Shown: piece by piece, positions 25,918 to 36,300 of the stretch
How positions within the stretch are numbered: the stretch's first letter is position 1
Layout: each line of letters starts with the position of its first letter
NCBI RefSeq assembly: GCF_031157275.1
Contig: NZ_JAVIFW010000013.1
Location: 124,001-188,000, forward strand
Source of the DNA: Streptomyces sp. LHD-70
GTDB lineage: Bacteria > Actinomycetota > Actinomycetes > Streptomycetales > Streptomycetaceae
DNA: 64,000 bases
Reading direction: 5' to 3'
Made by a program: the position numbers and the translations under genes
Notes under the pieces: model-generated
Seen by the model: only the letters and a program-made list of their open reading frames with translations
Told to the model about the DNA's origin: nothing
Databases searched by the model: none

Positions 25918-28209
25918 ATGCCCGCGCCCACCCATGGATGTGCCTTGCCCCGGTTCAGTGTCATCGTCCCCGCATACAAGGTGCAGGCATACCTGTACGA
26001 ATCGCTCCACTCCGTCCTGAGACAGTCCTTCACGGACCTGGAGCTGATCGCGGTCGACGACTGCTCACCGGACGGTTCGGGCGAGATCATCGACGAGCTC
26101 GCGGCGGCCGACCTGCGGGTCAGGCCCGTGCACCTGACGGAGAACGTGGGCCTCGGGCGCGCCCGCAACGCCGGCATGGAGCACGCCACCGGCGACTACC
26201 TGATCTTCCTGGACGGCGACGACACCCTCACTCCCGGCGCCCTCGCCGCCACCGCCGACCGCCTCAAGGAGACCGGCTCCCCCGACGTCCTGATCTACGA
26301 CTACGCCCGCACCTACTGGACCGGCCGCGAAGTGCGGAACATGCAGGCCGCGCAGCTCTCCCAGGACGGCCCGGCCCCCTTCCGGCTCGCCGACCGGCCG
26401 GGCCTGATGAAGCTGCTCATGGTGGTGTGGAACAAGGCCTACAGCCGGGAGTTCATCGAGCGGGAGGGCCTCCGGTTCCCTCCCGGTTACTACGAGGACA
26501 CCCCGTTCACCTATCCAGTTCTGATGGCAGCGGAAACGATCGCCACCCTGGACCGGGTGTGCGTGCACTACCGGCAGCGCCGCCAGGGCAACATCCTCGG
26601 CACGACCAGCCGGAAGCACTTCGACATCTTCGACCAGTACGACCGGGTCTTCGCGCACTTCGACGCCCGGCCGGAGTTCGCCGCGTGGCGGCCCGTCGTG
26701 TTCCGACGCATGGTCGACCACTACGCGACCGTCTTCGCCAGGCCGGAACGGCTGCCCCGCCGCAGCCGCCCCGAGTTCCTGCGCAGAGCCCGCGAGCAGT
26801 ACCGCCGCCACCACGTCCCCGGGCTCCGGCTCGACCCGCGCGCCCGGGTGCGGCACGGCCTCATCCGCTTCGCCGCCCACCGCACGTACCGCGCGCTGCG
26901 CCTCGCCAAGGCCGCGAAGCTCCGGCTCCGGACCCTCGTCAAGGCCGTGCGGCGGGACGCGCGGGCGGGACTGCTGCGGCTGCACTACCGGGTCCAGCTG
27001 TGCCTTCCGGTACGGGACGACCGCGCGGTGTTCGCCGCGTACCGGGCACGTGGGCACGGCGGCGATCCGGGGGCCGTCGAGGAGAAGGTCCGCGAACTCG
27101 CGCCGCACATCCGCACCGCGTGGATCGCCGGGCCCGCCCACCACCACACCGTCCCCACAGCCACGAGGAGGATCACCCCCGGCACCGCCGCGTACTGGAC
27201 GGCCCTGGCCCGCTCCAAGTACCTGGTCCTCGGCACCGACCTCGGCCACCGCCTGGTCAAACGCCGCGCCCAGGTCCGCGTCCAGGCCGAACACGGCACC
27301 CCGCTCAAGCGGATGGGCCTCGACCTTCAGGACCGCCCGGCCGCCGCCCGCGGAGCGGACTTCGCGGCGCTCCTCGACGACGCCGACACCTGGGACTACG
27401 TCCTGTCCGCCAACCGCCACTCCACTCTCGTCCGGGAGCGCGTCCTGCCCGGCTCGTACACCACCCTGGAGTACGGACAGCCGCGCAACGACCGCTTCCT
27501 GCACGCCGGTTCGCAGGACGTCGCCCACCTCCGGGACAGCCTCGGCATCCCGCAGGGCACCCTCGCGATCCTGTACGCCCCGACCGCCCGGGACCACCGG
27601 CGCAGCCAGCACCGGCCCCTCGACCTCGACCGGGTGCTGCGCGCACTCGGCCCCCGCTGCACCGTCCTGACCCGCGCCCACCCCACGTACGGCGAACCCC
27701 TCAGCGGCGGGGAGCACGCGCGGATCGTCGACGTCTCGGACCACCCGAGCGTCGAGTCGCTGTGCCTGGCGAGCGACGCGCTGATCACGGACTACTCCTC
27801 GCTGATGTTCGACTACGCCAATCTGGACCGCCCGATCGTCCTGTTCACCGACGACCGCGAGGTGTACGAGGCGACCCGCGGCACCTACTTCGACCTGCGG
27901 TCCTGCCCGCCGGGCCCACTGGCGCAGGACGAGGACGAGCTGATCGACATCTTCGCCACGGGCCACTGGCGCGGCTCGCGCTCGGCGCAGTTGCGGGCCG
28001 CGTTCCGGGAGCGGTTCTGCGCCCTGGACGACGGGCGGGCCGCGGAGCGCGTGGTCCGCCATGTGTTCCTCGGCCAGAGCGCCGGTCTGCCGCCGGTGCT
28101 GCCGCTCGCCGACCGCCGCCCGGCACCGGTCCCACCGGTGGGCGAGCACCTGCCCGAGCAGTCGCAGGGGCCGGTACCCGGCGCCCTGCTGCCCACCAAC
28201 GACAACTGA
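25918..28209 (+). CDS. GT2 glycosyltransferase - TagF-like fusion (class 1, 'EHGTPLKRMG')
   Basis: 763 residues. The N-terminal GT2 domain reads FSVIVPAYKVQAYLYESLHS, with the metal-binding DGDD at about 99 and a WNKAYSREFIE acceptor region. The C-terminal half is a TagF-like GT-B fold (CDP-glycerol glycerophosphotransferase family): catalytic His in AEHGTPLKRMG near 459, second His in TRAHPTYG, and DYSS at about 625-628 in ITDYSSLMFDY. The usual WHG is EHG here. Closest relative in the window: the gene at 44952-47063. ATG 25918 is preferred over TTG 25906. It likely adds sugar and polyol-phosphate or sugar-phosphate units to a wall polymer at the cytosolic membrane face. Confidence 0.85.
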   Translation: MPAPTHGCALPRFSVIVPAYKVQAYLYESLHSVLRQSFTDLELIAVDDCSPDGSGEIIDELAAADLRVRPVHLTENVGLGRARNAGMEHATGDYLIFLDGDDTLTPGALAATADRLKETGSPDVLIYDYARTYWTGREVRNMQAAQLSQDGPAPFRLADRPGLMKLLMVVWNKAYSREFIEREGLRFPPGYYEDTPFTYPVLMAAETIATLDRVCVHYRQRRQGNILGTTSRKHFDIFDQYDRVFAHFDARPEFAAWRPVVFRRMVDHYATVFARPERLPRRSRPEFLRRAREQYRRHHVPGLRLDPRARVRHGLIRFAAHRTYRALRLAKAAKLRLRTLVKAVRRDARAGLLRLHYRVQLCLPVRDDRAVFAAYRARGHGGDPGAVEEKVRELAPHIRTAWIAGPAHHHTVPTATRRITPGTAAYWTALARSKYLVLGTDLGHRLVKRRAQVRVQAEHGTPLKRMGLDLQDRPAAARGADFAALLDDADTWDYVLSANRHSTLVRERVLPGSYTTLEYGQPRNDRFLHAGSQDVAHLRDSLGIPQGTLAILYAPTARDHRRSQHRPLDLDRVLRALGPRCTVLTRAHPTYGEPLSGGEHARIVDVSDHPSVESLCLASDALITDYSSLMFDYANLDRPIVLFTDDREVYEATRGTYFDLRSCPPGPLAQDEDELIDIFATGHWRGSRSAQLRAAFRERFCALDDGRAAERVVRHVFLGQSAGLPPVLPLADRRPAPVPPVGEHLPEQSQGPVPGALLPTNDN

Positions 28210-28280
28210 AGAAGCAGCGCACCGTCACCCCCCACGCGCACCACGATGCCCATCGCACGCACCTGACAACAGGAGCACCC

Positions 28281-29135
28281 ATGAGCACCACGTCCGCCAC
28301 CGAGGCACTGCCCCGCCCCACGCGGCTCTCCGATGTGAAGGGCTGGTTCTTCCCCGCCGACCAGTTGCTCTTCGACTGGTTCCTCGACCGGCAGCGCGAG
28401 CGCGACCAGCGCGGCGACATCCTCGAACTCGGCGCCTACCTCGGCAAGAGCGCCATCTTCATGGGCTCCTACCTGCGGGACGGCGAGACCTTCACGGTCT
28501 GCGACCTCTTCGACTCCCCCGCGCCCGACGACCCCAACTCCAAGGAGATGAACCGCTCCTACTCGACGCTGACCCGCCGCGCCTTCGAGGCCAACTACCG
28601 CTCCTTCCACGACGAGCTGCCGACGATCCTCCAGGCCCCGTCCTCGGTCATCGCCGACGAGGTGGCCCCGGACAGCTGCCGCTTCGCGCACATCGACGCC
28701 TCGCACCTGTACGAGCACGTGCACGGCGACATCCTCGCCGCCCGCGAACTCCTCGGCCCCGACGGCATCGTGGTCCTGGACGACTTCCGCGCCGAGCACT
28801 GCCCGGGGGTCGCCGCCGCCACCTGGGGCGCGGTCGCCACGACGGGCCTGAAGCCGCTGTGCATCACGGCCACGAAGTTCTACGGGACGTGGGGGGCGTA
28901 CGACGAGGTGCACGGGGAGCTGCGGGAGATGCTCCGCACCCGCAAGGATCTGTGGCACGGGGTGGAGGAGGTCGCCGGATACCCGCTGATCCGGATCGAC
29001 GGCAAGAAGGCCAAGGCCCCGGCGCAGCCGCGGTCCCGCTACGAGGGTGAACCCCCGGCCCCGACCCCGGCCCCCGCCGAGCCGACCCACACCGGTCTGG
29101 CCCGTCTGGCCCGCACGCTCAAGGGCCGCCGCTGA
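28281..29135 (+). CDS. SAM-dependent methyltransferase (class I, Methyltransf_24-like)
   Basis: 284 residues, AGGAG nine bases before the ATG. Motif I is ILELGAYLGKSA; the later acidic segments are FAHIDASHLYEHVHGD and GIVVLDDFRAEHCPG, as in the TylF/cephalosporin-hydroxylase-like group of sugar O-methyltransferases. A Pro/Ala-rich tail ends TGLARLARTLKGRR. The gene is 71 bases after the GT2/TagF-like fusion, so it probably methylates a glycan made by the locus. Confidence 0.85.
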   Translation: MSTTSATEALPRPTRLSDVKGWFFPADQLLFDWFLDRQRERDQRGDILELGAYLGKSAIFMGSYLRDGETFTVCDLFDSPAPDDPNSKEMNRSYSTLTRRAFEANYRSFHDELPTILQAPSSVIADEVAPDSCRFAHIDASHLYEHVHGDILAARELLGPDGIVVLDDFRAEHCPGVAAATWGAVATTGLKPLCITATKFYGTWGAYDEVHGELREMLRTRKDLWHGVEEVAGYPLIRIDGKKAKAPAQPRSRYEGEPPAPTPAPAEPTHTGLARLARTLKGRR

Positions 29136-29418
29136 GCCCTGCCGGGGGCTTCTTCCCCTGACCCGCCCCTTCCCGAAACTGGGGCTCCGCCCCAGACCCC
29201 TCCCCCAAGCTCTCGGCTTCGCTCGAGCAGGGGGGACCCCCATCTCAAACGCCTGAGGGGCTGGATTTGCCGGTGGGGCGGGTTTTTCAGGGGCGCGGGG
29301 AACTGCGCGCCCAGCCACGAGGGCGCGGCAGCCGAACGACAAGCGCCGCAGGCCTCGGGAAGGGGCGGGGAGGGGGTCCGAACGACGGCACGCGAGTCGA
29401 CGGTGCGGGACGGTCGGC
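29136..29418. repeat. Intergenic repeat cluster between convergent genes
   Basis: No gene. It holds a GC-rich hairpin string (cccctcccccaagctctcgg through cgagcaggggg, about 29197-29237), a reversed cctgaggggctgg element, a ggggcgcggggaactgcgcg element with 'cagccacgag' (29291-29320), and gggaaggggcggggaggggg (about 29359-29378). The same modules occur near 21.8 and 38.8 kb. The hairpin may also terminate transcription. Confidence 0.75.
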
Positions 29419-30579
29419 CTAAAGCTCGAGCAGCCCGAACAGCTCCTCCCACGCCCGCAGGATCTCCACCTCGGAGAACCGCTGGACGTTCTTGCGGGCC
29501 CGCACCCCCATCGCATCCCGCAACCGCGGATTCCCGGTGAGCCGCACCAACCGGTCGGCGAGGGCGGCGCTGTCCCCGGCAGGGGCCAGCAACCCGTCCT
29601 CGCCGTCCCGGACGATCTCCCGTACGCCCGGCGCGCAGTCGAAGGCCGCACACGGCACCCCGCTCGCCATCGCCTCCATCAGCGCCAGCGGAAACCCCTC
29701 CCCGCGCGAGGACTGCACGAACACCGAGGCGCCCGCGAGCGCCCCCGGCACATCGTCCGTACGTCCCAGCCACCGCACCGACCCGTCGAGCCCGAGCCCC
29801 TTGCACTGGGCCCTGAGGTCGGCCTCCTCGACGCCCGCGCCGTAGATCCGCAGGGTCCAGTCGGGGCGTTCGGGGGCGACCAGGGCCCAGGCGTCGAGCA
29901 GCATGTCGATGCCCTTCTGGTCGTGCAGGCGGCCGATGGAGGCGACCACCTTCTCGGTGCGCGGCGAGGGCACCTCGGGCAGGTGGGCCAGGGCGTTGGG
30001 CATGAAGCCGACGTTGTGCATGCCGTCGGCGATCCAGTCGTCGGCGTCCTCCTGGGTGAGGGTGAGCCAGCGGTCGACGTGCGGATAGTTCTGCTTGATC
30101 CAGCGGTAGCGGTGACAGGCCCTGGTGTACGCGTACGACTCGTGGCTCATGCCGATCACGGTGAGCCCGGCGGTGTCGGCGGCGCGGACCCACTCCATCG
30201 GCCAGACCTGCGTGACGATGACGACGCCGCCGGGGCGGGCCGCGCGGAACAGGGCGGACAGCTCGTCCACGGCCCGCTGCTTGTCGGCGGCGCGCGCGGC
30301 CTCCCGGCGCCGCTCGGCGGGCCGGAGGCGGCGCGGTCCGGTGAGGCGGCGCGGGGCCGGCGGGTGGGCGGGGTGCAGGGCGGTCATCGGGTAGCCGAGG
30401 GGCTCGGGGAGGGTGAGCTTGAGCTCGGCGGGGTGCACGCCGAGGGTGTGGACGCGGTGGCCGTGGGTCCGGAAGAGCCGGGCCATCTGGTGCATCCAGG
30501 CGGTGACGCCGCCCAGTTCGTCGGTGCTGTTGGAGAACAGGAAGATGTCCCGCTCCCGGACGTCCGCTGCCGTGCTCAT
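29419..30579 (-). CDS. GT4 family glycosyltransferase (copy 1)
   Basis: 386 residues, GT-B fold. The N-terminal NSTDELGGVTAWMHQMARLF carries the GGV sugar-nucleotide loop. The C-terminal domain has SIGRLHDQKGID and the EX7E motif in SSRGEGFPLALMEAM. It shares long near-identical stretches with the gene at 60869-62035 (for example VIGMSHESYAYTRA). AGGAGG precedes the ATG, which overlaps the stop of the upstream TagF-like gene, so they are translationally coupled. It transfers a sugar from a nucleotide donor to a wall-polymer intermediate; the sugar is unknown. Confidence 0.9.
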   Translation of the reverse strand: MSTAADVRERDIFLFSNSTDELGGVTAWMHQMARLFRTHGHRVHTLGVHPAELKLTLPEPLGYPMTALHPAHPPAPRRLTGPRRLRPAERRREAARAADKQRAVDELSALFRAARPGGVVIVTQVWPMEWVRAADTAGLTVIGMSHESYAYTRACHRYRWIKQNYPHVDRWLTLTQEDADDWIADGMHNVGFMPNALAHLPEVPSPRTEKVVASIGRLHDQKGIDMLLDAWALVAPERPDWTLRIYGAGVEEADLRAQCKGLGLDGSVRWLGRTDDVPGALAGASVFVQSSRGEGFPLALMEAMASGVPCAAFDCAPGVREIVRDGEDGLLAPAGDSAALADRLVRLTGNPRLRDAMGVRARKNVQRFSEVEILRAWEELFGLLEL

Positions 30580-33395
30580 GTGCGGTTCCTCCTGACGGAC
30601 TTCGCGGGCCTGGCGAACAGGGCGTCGACGACGGCACGCGCGGACTCCCCGCGGTCGTACGTCCCGAACTCGGCCGCGAACGCACGGCGTTGCTCGGCGT
30701 GCCCGGTGTCGGCGGGCTTGAGGTCGGCGAGCGTACGCAGCAGCTCGTCCTCGGTCTCGACGACGGGGCCGGGCGCCCGCTCCCGCAGGTCGAAGTAGCT
30801 GCCCCGCTCGGCGGCGTACACGTCCAGGTCGGGTGCGAACAGCACGATCGGGCGGTCCAGGAGGGCGTAGTCGAACATGATCGACGAGTAGTCCGTCACC
30901 AGCACGTCGGCCAGGCAGAGGAGTTCGCTGACGTCGTGGTGGTCGGAGACGTCGAGCAGCGTGCCGGGGGCGCACACCGGAAGCTCCGCCCGCTCCATGT
31001 AGTGGGCGCGCACGAGCAGCGTGTGCCCGTCCCCGAGCTGCTCGGTGAACTTCCGTACGTCGACGCGGAGTTGGTGCGGCCGTCCGTCCTTCGGTGTGCC
31101 GCGGAAGGTGGGCGCGTACAGGACGATCTTCTTGTGGTCCGGGATGCCGAGCCGGGCGGCGAGTGCGGGGCGGGGGAAGCGGCCCTCGGTCTCGTCGCGT
31201 GCGCGGGCGGCGACGAGCCGGTCGTTGCGCGGGTAGCCGAGCGGGAGCAGCTTCTTCTCGGGCAGCCGGTAGGCGCGCGCGAGGGTCTGCACGTCGTGCT
31301 CGGAGCGGACCAGGAAGTGGTCGAAGCGGTCGACGGCGCGCTGCAGCTTCGCGCGCTGCGGCGTGTTCTGCATCCGCACACGCGTCTCGTCGAAGCCCAT
31401 CCGCTTGTACGCGCTGCCGTGCCAGGTCTGCAGGTACGTGGTGTGGGCGGGCTTGTCGAGCGCGTGCGGGAAGCCCTGGTTGTCGACCCAGAACTCGGCG
31501 CGGGCCAGGGCCCACAGGTACCGCCAGGACCAGCGCCGCACCAGCTTCGCGTCCGCCGGGAAACCGGCGGGCGAGGAGGCGTAGGACCAGGTGCTGCGCG
31601 TTCTCGGACCCCGGGCGCGCAGCTCCTCGTGGATCGCGCGGGGGCTGTCGCCGTACGCCTTGCCCATGTGGGCCTCGAAGACGACGGAGCGGCGGCGGAC
31701 CGGGAGCTTCACCAGGAGCCGGTTGTAGACGCGGACCTTGACGGATCCGGAGTGCAGCCGGTCACGCTTCTGCCGCAGGGTCTTGAGGAGCTGCCGGACC
31801 TTGCGGGTGGGCCGGAAGTGGGTGACGTACGTCGTCAGGCGGCGGATCGTGCGGGCGGGGCGGCGGCAGGCCTGCAGTTCGAGCGCGAGGTGATGGCCCG
31901 CGGTGGCGTACGGCAGCCAGGTGTCGGCGGAGAGCCGGCCGGACAGGCGCGGCCTGGCGGGGAAGCGGCCGCCCTTGCCGACGACCTCGCGTTCGGCGAA
32001 CACCTCGGCGAGGGCGCTCTCGCCGCCCGCGGTGAGCACGATCCGGGTGTCCCAGATGCGCTCGCTCATACCGCGTACGGGCAGCAGCGCCGGATCGACC
32101 CGGAGCCGCCAGCCCAGCCACTCGCCGTGGTGCACGGCCTCGTCGACGGGCAGCCGGAAGACCCGCTTGCCGCCGCGCAGCCGCAGTTCGAGCCGGACGG
32201 TGACGTCGGTGGCGGCGGGGAGCTTGTCCAGCGGGAGCACGACCTCGCCCGCCAGCTCCAGGCGGCCGGCCTCGGCGGTGCAGCGGGTGAGCCGGTTGAA
32301 GAGCCTCAAGGCCTCGAACGGGCGGTGCTGGTGGCCGAGTTCGCCGACGTCCGAAGGGTGCGCGGCGCTCCAGTGGATCCGCCCGTCGCACTCGACCAGC
32401 GGCGAGACGACGGTGCCGTGCCGGGCCAGGGCGTACGCGGCGGCCTGCACGCCGTCCGGATCCCCGGCGGCGAGCAGGGTCACGCACATCCGCTCCGCGG
32501 GCGGCAGGTCGGCCCAGCGCTCGGGGGCGATATGGGCGGTGAGGCGGGCGTGGGCCTGGGCGGCGAGCTCGGCGCGCTCACCGCGGGGCAGCCGGAGGAA
32601 GCTGCGGGCGAGCGGCAGCAGATGGTCGGTGACGAAGGCCCGCTCGCGGGCGTCACGCAGCTCGGTGAGGTCGCGGCGCGCCAGCTGGAGCCCGATCCGC
32701 CCGGACGCTTCGAGCAGGGCGTGCAGGTCGGTGCCGTGGTCGACGGGGGCGCGGTGGGTGACGATCAGGTTCGGTACGAGGGTGATGCGGCGGGCGGCGA
32801 GCGCGGCCCGTACGCCGAAGTGCACCTCGCTGCGGGCGAGGTCCTCGGCGTGCCGCAGGGCGTGCCGGTCCATGGCGTCGCGGCGCAGGCAGAAGCCGCT
32901 CACCAGGGCGTCCCTGGCGACGAGTTCGGGCACCTGGGCGAGGTCGGTGACCGTGCGGGTGCGGGCGTGCAGCGCGTCCTGCCAGGGCGGGCCCTGCTGC
33001 TTGCCGCCGGGTCCGGCGAGGCGGGTCCAGCGGCCCGCGACCAGGTCGGCGTCGGTGCGGCGGGCGGCCTGGAGGAGGTTGCGCAGGGCGTGTGCCTGGA
33101 GCCGTTCGCCGGAGTCGAGGAGCAGGACGTGGCGGCCGTGGGCGGCGTCGAGGCCGAGGTTGCGCAGGGCGGCGGCGCCGCGCACCTCCTGCGGGGCGTC
33201 GATGACGCGGACCCGGTCGGGGTGGCGGGCGGTGAGGAGGGTCGCGGTGCGGCGTACGTCCGCGTCGGTACGGTCTCCGACGAGCACGACCTCGACGGAG
33301 CGCAGGCTCTGGCCGAGCGCCGATTCGGCGGTCGCGGTCATCGCGTCGGGGTCGTCGCCGAGGGTCACGACGACGCTGAACTCCGGGGTGTTCAC
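30576..33395 (-). CDS. GT2-like - TagF-like fusion (class 2, 'WHGSAYKRMG')
   Basis: 939 residues from GTG, overlapping the upstream stop (GTGA). The N-terminal domain has the GT2 fold (FSVVVTLGDDPDAMTATAES), but the expected DxD reads LLLDSGERL (Asp94-Ser-Gly), so metal-dependent sugar transfer may be lost. A beta-rich middle (about 330-520) contains VTVRLELRLRGGKRVFRLP. The TagF-like GT-B domain has VVFEAHMGKAYGDSPRAI, catalytic His659 in QTWHGSAYKRMG, RAHYMERAEL, and VTDYSSIMFDY. It is the paralogue of the gene cut by the right edge. Confidence 0.85.
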   Translation of the reverse strand: MNTPEFSVVVTLGDDPDAMTATAESALGQSLRSVEVVLVGDRTDADVRRTATLLTARHPDRVRVIDAPQEVRGAAALRNLGLDAAHGRHVLLLDSGERLQAHALRNLLQAARRTDADLVAGRWTRLAGPGGKQQGPPWQDALHARTRTVTDLAQVPELVARDALVSGFCLRRDAMDRHALRHAEDLARSEVHFGVRAALAARRITLVPNLIVTHRAPVDHGTDLHALLEASGRIGLQLARRDLTELRDARERAFVTDHLLPLARSFLRLPRGERAELAAQAHARLTAHIAPERWADLPPAERMCVTLLAAGDPDGVQAAAYALARHGTVVSPLVECDGRIHWSAAHPSDVGELGHQHRPFEALRLFNRLTRCTAEAGRLELAGEVVLPLDKLPAATDVTVRLELRLRGGKRVFRLPVDEAVHHGEWLGWRLRVDPALLPVRGMSERIWDTRIVLTAGGESALAEVFAEREVVGKGGRFPARPRLSGRLSADTWLPYATAGHHLALELQACRRPARTIRRLTTYVTHFRPTRKVRQLLKTLRQKRDRLHSGSVKVRVYNRLLVKLPVRRRSVVFEAHMGKAYGDSPRAIHEELRARGPRTRSTWSYASSPAGFPADAKLVRRWSWRYLWALARAEFWVDNQGFPHALDKPAHTTYLQTWHGSAYKRMGFDETRVRMQNTPQRAKLQRAVDRFDHFLVRSEHDVQTLARAYRLPEKKLLPLGYPRNDRLVAARARDETEGRFPRPALAARLGIPDHKKIVLYAPTFRGTPKDGRPHQLRVDVRKFTEQLGDGHTLLVRAHYMERAELPVCAPGTLLDVSDHHDVSELLCLADVLVTDYSSIMFDYALLDRPIVLFAPDLDVYAAERGSYFDLRERAPGPVVETEDELLRTLADLKPADTGHAEQRRAFAAEFGTYDRGESARAVVDALFARPAKSVRRNRT

Positions 33396-36300
33396 GGCCT
33401 GCCTCCGTTCTGCGCGAGTCCGTTCTGCGCGAATCCGTGCTGCACGTAGTCGGCGACGCGGGCGGCTGCGCGGCCGTCGTCGAGGTCGCAGTACGTCTCA
33501 CGGAACGCGGCGTACGCGGCGGCGTGTCCGGCGGTGGCCGCCTCGGGGTCGCGCAGCGCGTCGAGGAGTTCCTCCTGCCCGGCGATGAGCGGTCCGGGCG
33601 CCTTGGCCTCGAAGTCGAAGTAGAAGCCGCGCAGGGTGTCGCGGTAGTGGTCGAGGTCGTGGGTGTGGAAGAGCATCGGGCGGCCGGTCTGCGCGAAGTC
33701 GAACATCAGCGAGGAGTAGTCGGTCACCAGCACGTCGCTGATCAGCAGGAGTTCGGCCACGTCCGGGTAGCGGGTGACGTCGCGGACGAAGCGGCTGCCG
33801 GGGACGGTGCCGCCGACGAGGTAGTGGCGGCGCACGAGCAGGACGTGGTCCTCGCCGAGGGCGCGTTCGGCGGCGGTGAGGTTGAGCTGCAGGTCGAGCC
33901 CGTAGCGGCCGCCGGTCTTGGGCTGGTTCTCGCGCCAGGTCGGGGCGTAGAGGACGACCTTGGCGTCGTCGGGGATGCCTAGGCGTTCGCGGACGGCGGC
34001 GGCGACCTTGGCGCGGTCGGCGGCGTGCAGCAGGTCGCTGCGGGGATAGCCGTACTCCAGGACCTCGCCCTCGTACCCGAAGGCGCTGCGCAGGATGGGG
34101 GTGGAGACGCGGTTGGGGCTGACGAGGGCGCTCCACTGGGCGGCGCGCCCTGGCAGCGTGGCGATGTAGGCGGGGTCGGCGGAGACGCTGCCCGTGACGT
34201 CCCGGCCGATGCGCTTGAGCGGGGTGCCGTGCCAGGTCTGGACGACGGTCTGGCCCTCGGCGCGCTCGAACCACTGCGGGAGCTGGGTGTTGGTGACGAT
34301 CGCCCGGCAGCGGGCCAGGGCCTCGTACCACTCGGCGCTCCACAGGACGACGGGCCGGGCGCTGGGCGGCACCACGGCCTGCTGGTCGCGGACCACCCAC
34401 AGGTGCTCCAACCCGAGGTCTCTGCCCGCGAGTTCCTCGTGCACGGCGCGCGGCGAGTCGGAGTGCTGGCGGCCGTCGAAGCTGCTGTAGAGGACGGCAT
34501 CGCGGCGCGGGGAGGCGCGCAACTCCTGGTAGTGGGCGCGGAGTTCGCTCTGGCGCACGGCGCCGCGGTCGGCCTCGGGCAGGGCGCTGCCGGAGGCGAT
34601 GAGGAGCCGGTCGTGGGCGCGCCGCTCCAGGCTGAACGCCCTTCCGCCCAGGGTGCGTACGAGCGGCAGAGCCTGGTGCTGTCCGGGGGCGACGTGCATG
34701 GGCAGGGCCTCGCCGAGTCCGCCCGCGGCCCGGAAGTACAGGTACCAGCGGCCTTCGGCGAGCGGCAGCTCCCCGGCGAGCCCGGCGACGGCGGCGGGCG
34801 CGAGGGCGGCCTTGAACCGCCCGTCGTCCTGCTGCACGGGCAGGGTGATCTCCTCGCCGTATCCGCTGTGCCTCAGGACCAGGTCGACGGGCCCGGTGTC
34901 GAGCGCGGGGAAGCTGCCGCCGATGGTGAGTTCGCCGCCGTCGTCCCAGGTCAGGGTCTCGGCGATGGGGCGTACGGTCTGGTCGCGCAGCTCCAGGTTG
35001 CCGCTGGCGTTGGCGGTCGGATACAGCTCGCGGCCGGGGCGAAGGGCGTACCGCCCGGACGGAAGCGTGTCCCGGGCTCCCACCGGGACCCTGCTGTCGT
35101 CGGCGCGCAGCAGATACGCGCCCCAGGGCTCGGCCTCGCGCGGCTCCGCGTCCTCGGCGGGCGCGAACACGGAGAGCGGCACACGCGCGGTGAACGTCCG
35201 TCCTTCCACCTCCAGTTGGACGTCGACGCCCTCCTTGGAGTGCCAGTTCTCCACCCGCAGGCGCATCCCGGTGACCGGCTCCAGGAGGCTGCCCTCGAAG
35301 ACGATCTCGTCGCCCTCCTGGCGGTGGCCGGTGAGCTGGGCGAGGGTGCGCTCCACTTTCAGCTGGAGGCGGCCGCGGCTGAGAACCGGCACCACGCGCG
35401 CGTGCTCGTCGAGATAGTGCACGGCGGCCGGGATCGCGCCGCCCGCCATCCGCAGCGGCCCGCGGTGCAGCGCCCCGCCGCCGAGCACGGCCGTCTCGGC
35501 CTGCCAGACGGCGCTGCGCCGCGAGGTCAGCAGCTTCCCGGGGTCGACGACGGCCTCGAACCCGGCCCAGTCGTAGCGGTGCAGCCCCTGCCGCGACGCG
35601 TACGTGGCCTCGCGCGATGCGGTCGTACGCGCCTTCAGCGGCAGCAGACGCCGCTTGCCGAGCCGCAGCCAGACGAACTTGACGCGCCCGGCGAGGCGGC
35701 CCGCGGGCAGGTTGCGGCGGTAGGCGAAGCCCTTCAGGTGCAGTTTGCCGTCGCGCCATTCGGCCTGGGAGATCCGGGTGACGAGCGGGAGCTCGGATCG
35801 TTTCAGCGCGGTCACGTCGCGGGGCAGGGGCGCGCCCGCCACGACCGGGTACTCCGCGCGCCGCCTGCGCAGCCCCCGCACCCGGAACGCGCCGGGGTGG
35901 CCCTTCTCGTACGCGAGGAGGGCGAGGATCTCGTCGATCCTGCGCTCGGTGACGAGCTGCCACTTGACGCGCAGGTGCAGCGGCAGGCCGGTGAGCACGG
36001 AGCGGTCGACGGTGGCGGCGTATCCGCCCGCGTGCTCCAGGAACGCCTCGTGGTAGGCGGGGTCGCCGTCGGGCAGTACGTCGAGGAAGTAGCGCAGGTC
36101 GGTGACGAGCACGGAGGAGTCGTAACGCCGTTTGCCCTCGGCCCACTTGGTGTGTCCCTCGGAGCCCGGCTCGGCGGCCGCGGCCCGCTCGGCGAGGAAC
36201 GCGGAGGCCGTCGTACAGGCGGCGGTGCGCTCCTCGACGGCGCGGGGGGTGGTGCGGCGGTTGGTGATGGAGCCGTCGCGGTCGCGCCAGAGGTAGACGG

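Noticed and set aside
29136..29418. Insertion sequence remnant
   Set aside because: No transposase coding or paired terminal repeats; it is made of the same short modules found in other gaps.
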